14,325 bases of DNA, taken from contig DAOVHN010000013.1 of assembly GCA_030671915.1 (NCBI GenBank), positions 1 to 14,325 on the forward strand, read 5' to 3'. Position numbers and translations under genes: made by a program. The notes beneath the pieces were generated by a model. That model worked only from the letters and a program-made list of their open reading frames with translations. It did no database searches and was not told the origin of the DNA. The number at the start of each line of letters is the position of its first letter. Position 1 is the first letter of the stretch. This stretch comes from Pseudomonadota bacterium (GTDB lineage Bacteria > Pseudomonadota > Alphaproteobacteria > UBA8366 > JADFVY01). Of the stretch, positions 13,100-14,325 are shown piece after piece.

Positions 13100-14215
13100 G
13101 TGAAAAGGGATAAGGTCGACTGCGTGGTGATCGGCGCGGGCGTGGTGGGGCTGGCCATCGCGCGGCGCCTGGCGCTGGCCGGGCGCGAGGTGATCGTCCT
13201 GGAATCCGAAGCCGAAATCGGCGCCCATGCCAGCTCACGCAACAGCGAGGTGATCCATGCCGGCATCTATTATCCACGAGGCAGCCTGAAGGCCCGGCTC
13301 TGCGTGGCGGGTCGCAATCTGCTCTATCACTATTGCGCCGAACGCGGCATCGAGCATCGCCGTTGCGGCAAGCTGATTGTCGCGACGAGCGAAGCGGAGG
13401 AGCCTGAACTGGCGCGCATCGCCGCGGCGGCGGCCGGAAATGGCATCCACGATCTGAAAAGGCTGGGCGCGGCCGAGGTCGCCGCCATGGAGCCCGCGCT
13501 GAGGGGCTTCGCGGCGCTGCTGTCGCCGTCGACCGGCATTATCGACAGTCACGGACTGATGCTCGCCTATCGGGGCGAGGCGGAGGACCATGGCGCGATG
13601 ATCGCCTTCAATGCCCCGGTCTTGATAGGCGAGGTGTGGGAGGGCCGCACCCTGCTGCTAATTGGCGGGGACATGCCGATGGAACTTGACTGCCGGACTG
13701 TCATCAACAGCGCAGGGCTGGGAGCGCCTGAAATCGCGTCCAGGCTTGTGGGCTTTCCTTCGGATCACGTTCCCCGGCAGTGGCTGGCCAAGGGCAATTA
13801 TTTCACGCTTACTCCGAGGCCGCCCTTCAGCCGGCTGATCTATCCGGTACCCGAACCCGGCGGGCTGGGGGTCCACCTGACACTCGACCTGGCCGGGCGC
13901 GCACGTTTCGGCCCCGACGTGGAATGGATCGAGAGCATGGATTATGCCGTCGATCCGGCGCGCGGCGAGCGTTTCTATGCGGCGATCCGGAAATACTGGC
14001 CGGATCTTCCCGACGGCGCGCTGGAGCCTGGCTATGCCGGCATCCGCCCCAAGCTCGGGCCAAAGGGCTCGCCGCCACAGGACTTCGTGATCCAGGGACC
14101 GGCGGATCATGGCGTGGCCGGCCTGGTCAACCTGTTCGGCATCGAATCGCCGGGCCTCACGGCCTCAATGGCGATCGCCGACCATGTTGCGGATCTGCTT
14201 CAGTTCGGCTCGTAA
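13100..14215 (+). CDS. FAD-dependent oxidoreductase, L-2-hydroxyglutarate oxidase/dehydrogenase-like
   Basis: This 371-residue flavoenzyme of the DAO fold probably oxidises L-2-hydroxyglutarate or a similar 2-hydroxyacid. The N-terminal FAD site has [16 protein letters not shown] at 9-24, with Glu35 binding the ribose. The stretch [20 protein letters not shown] at 45-64 is the L2HGDH/LhgO signature. Further marks are [20 protein letters not shown] at 257-276, GIRPKL at 314-319 and [20 protein letters not shown] at 344-363, where the C-terminal FAD contact lies. The start is GTG at 13100, ten bases after AGGGA; the ATG at 13093 is out of frame and stops at once. It is transcribed divergently from metC, and its stop overlaps the end of the convergent sulfotransferase-like gene. 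Confidence 0.88.
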   Translation: MKRDKVDCVVIGAGVVGLAIARRLALAGREVIVLESEAEIGAHASSRNSEVIHAGIYYPRGSLKARLCVAGRNLLYHYCAERGIEHRRCGKLIVATSEAEEPELARIAAAAAGNGIHDLKRLGAAEVAAMEPALRGFAALLSPSTGIIDSHGLMLAYRGEAEDHGAMIAFNAPVLIGEVWEGRTLLLIGGDMPMELDCRTVINSAGLGAPEIASRLVGFPSDHVPRQWLAKGNYFTLTPRPPFSRLIYPVPEPGGLGVHLTLDLAGRARFGPDVEWIESMDYAVDPARGERFYAAIRKYWPDLPDGALEPGYAGIRPKLGPKGSPPQDFVIQGPADHGVAGLVNLFGIESPGLTASMAIADHVADLLQFGS

Positions 14216-14325
14216 CCGAATTCCTTCACGAACGGCTCCAGCAGGGGAAGGATCGGTGCGATTTGATCCTGGTAATTGCGCCATCGCGCGACGGCCTTGC
14301 TTGTGATTGTCTCGATGACAGCCGC
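14200..14325 (-). CDS. C-terminal fragment of a sulfotransferase-family protein, cut by window edge
   Basis: The minus strand is open from the right edge to TGA at 14202-14200, giving the last 41 residues of a larger protein. It includes [20 protein letters not shown], then [14 protein letters not shown] basic RWRNY followed by a helix and a GYEP-like end is typical of the C-terminus of TPR-linked or stand-alone PAPS-dependent sulfotransferases; that is recall of family pattern, not a search result. The catalytic parts lie outside the window. The gene overlaps the convergent flavoenzyme gene by 16 bases. Confidence 0.6.
   Translation of the reverse strand, partial: AAVIETITSKAVARWRNYQDQIAPILPLLEPFVKEFGYEPN

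Overview
The window reads as chromosomal DNA of a high-GC alphaproteobacterium, most like the Rhodospirillales. The clues are GTG/TTG starts with good Shine-Dalgarno sequences, tight ATGA/TAATG gene overlaps, an FNR/FixK-type box and a TCGAGACGCGGC-type palindromic intergenic repeat. No tRNA, rRNA, CRISPR array, insertion sequence or phage gene was seen.

Left part (1-7033). A secreted protein of unknown function is cut by the left edge (1-418, minus). After a 503-base gap comes a six-gene minus-strand operon, in transcription order: a class-V aminotransferase-fold enzyme (6050-4812), a periplasmic polar amino-acid binding protein (4754-3954), two inner-membrane permeases (3861-3169 and 3172-2483), an ABC ATPase (2474-1722) and a HisN-like phosphatase (1722-922). 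A good intrinsic terminator between the binding protein and the first permease probably makes the binding protein the most abundant product. A LuxR-type regulator (6173-7033, plus, TTG start) is divergent from the operon and probably controls it; the 122-base divergent gap holds two short palindromes.

Middle part (7034-8912). This is the eroded, accessory part. It holds a C-terminal remnant of a DoeB-like (aspartoacylase-family) deacetylase, a palindromic intergenic repeat, a predicted FNR/FixK-activated small RNA of about 70 nt on the minus strand with a strong terminator, a displaced echo of the modC 3' end, and two overlapping genes for unrecognised four-helix membrane proteins of lower GC.

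Right part (8913-14325). A minus-strand operon runs metC - hisI - modA - modB - modC, with every junction overlapping or 4-5 bases apart: cystathionine beta-lyase, phosphoribosyl-AMP cyclohydrolase and a complete molybdate ABC importer. Divergent from metC is an L-2-hydroxyglutarate oxidase-like FAD enzyme (13100-14215), which overlaps the tail of a partial sulfotransferase-like gene (14200-14325, minus) by 16 bases.

The main candidate for something new is the predicted oxygen-controlled small RNA at 7591-7660. Its FNR box, -10 element, CU-rich 5' region and terminator are laid out with the spacing expected of a class II FNR promoter. The second is the two-gene membrane cassette between modC and an echo of its own last codons.
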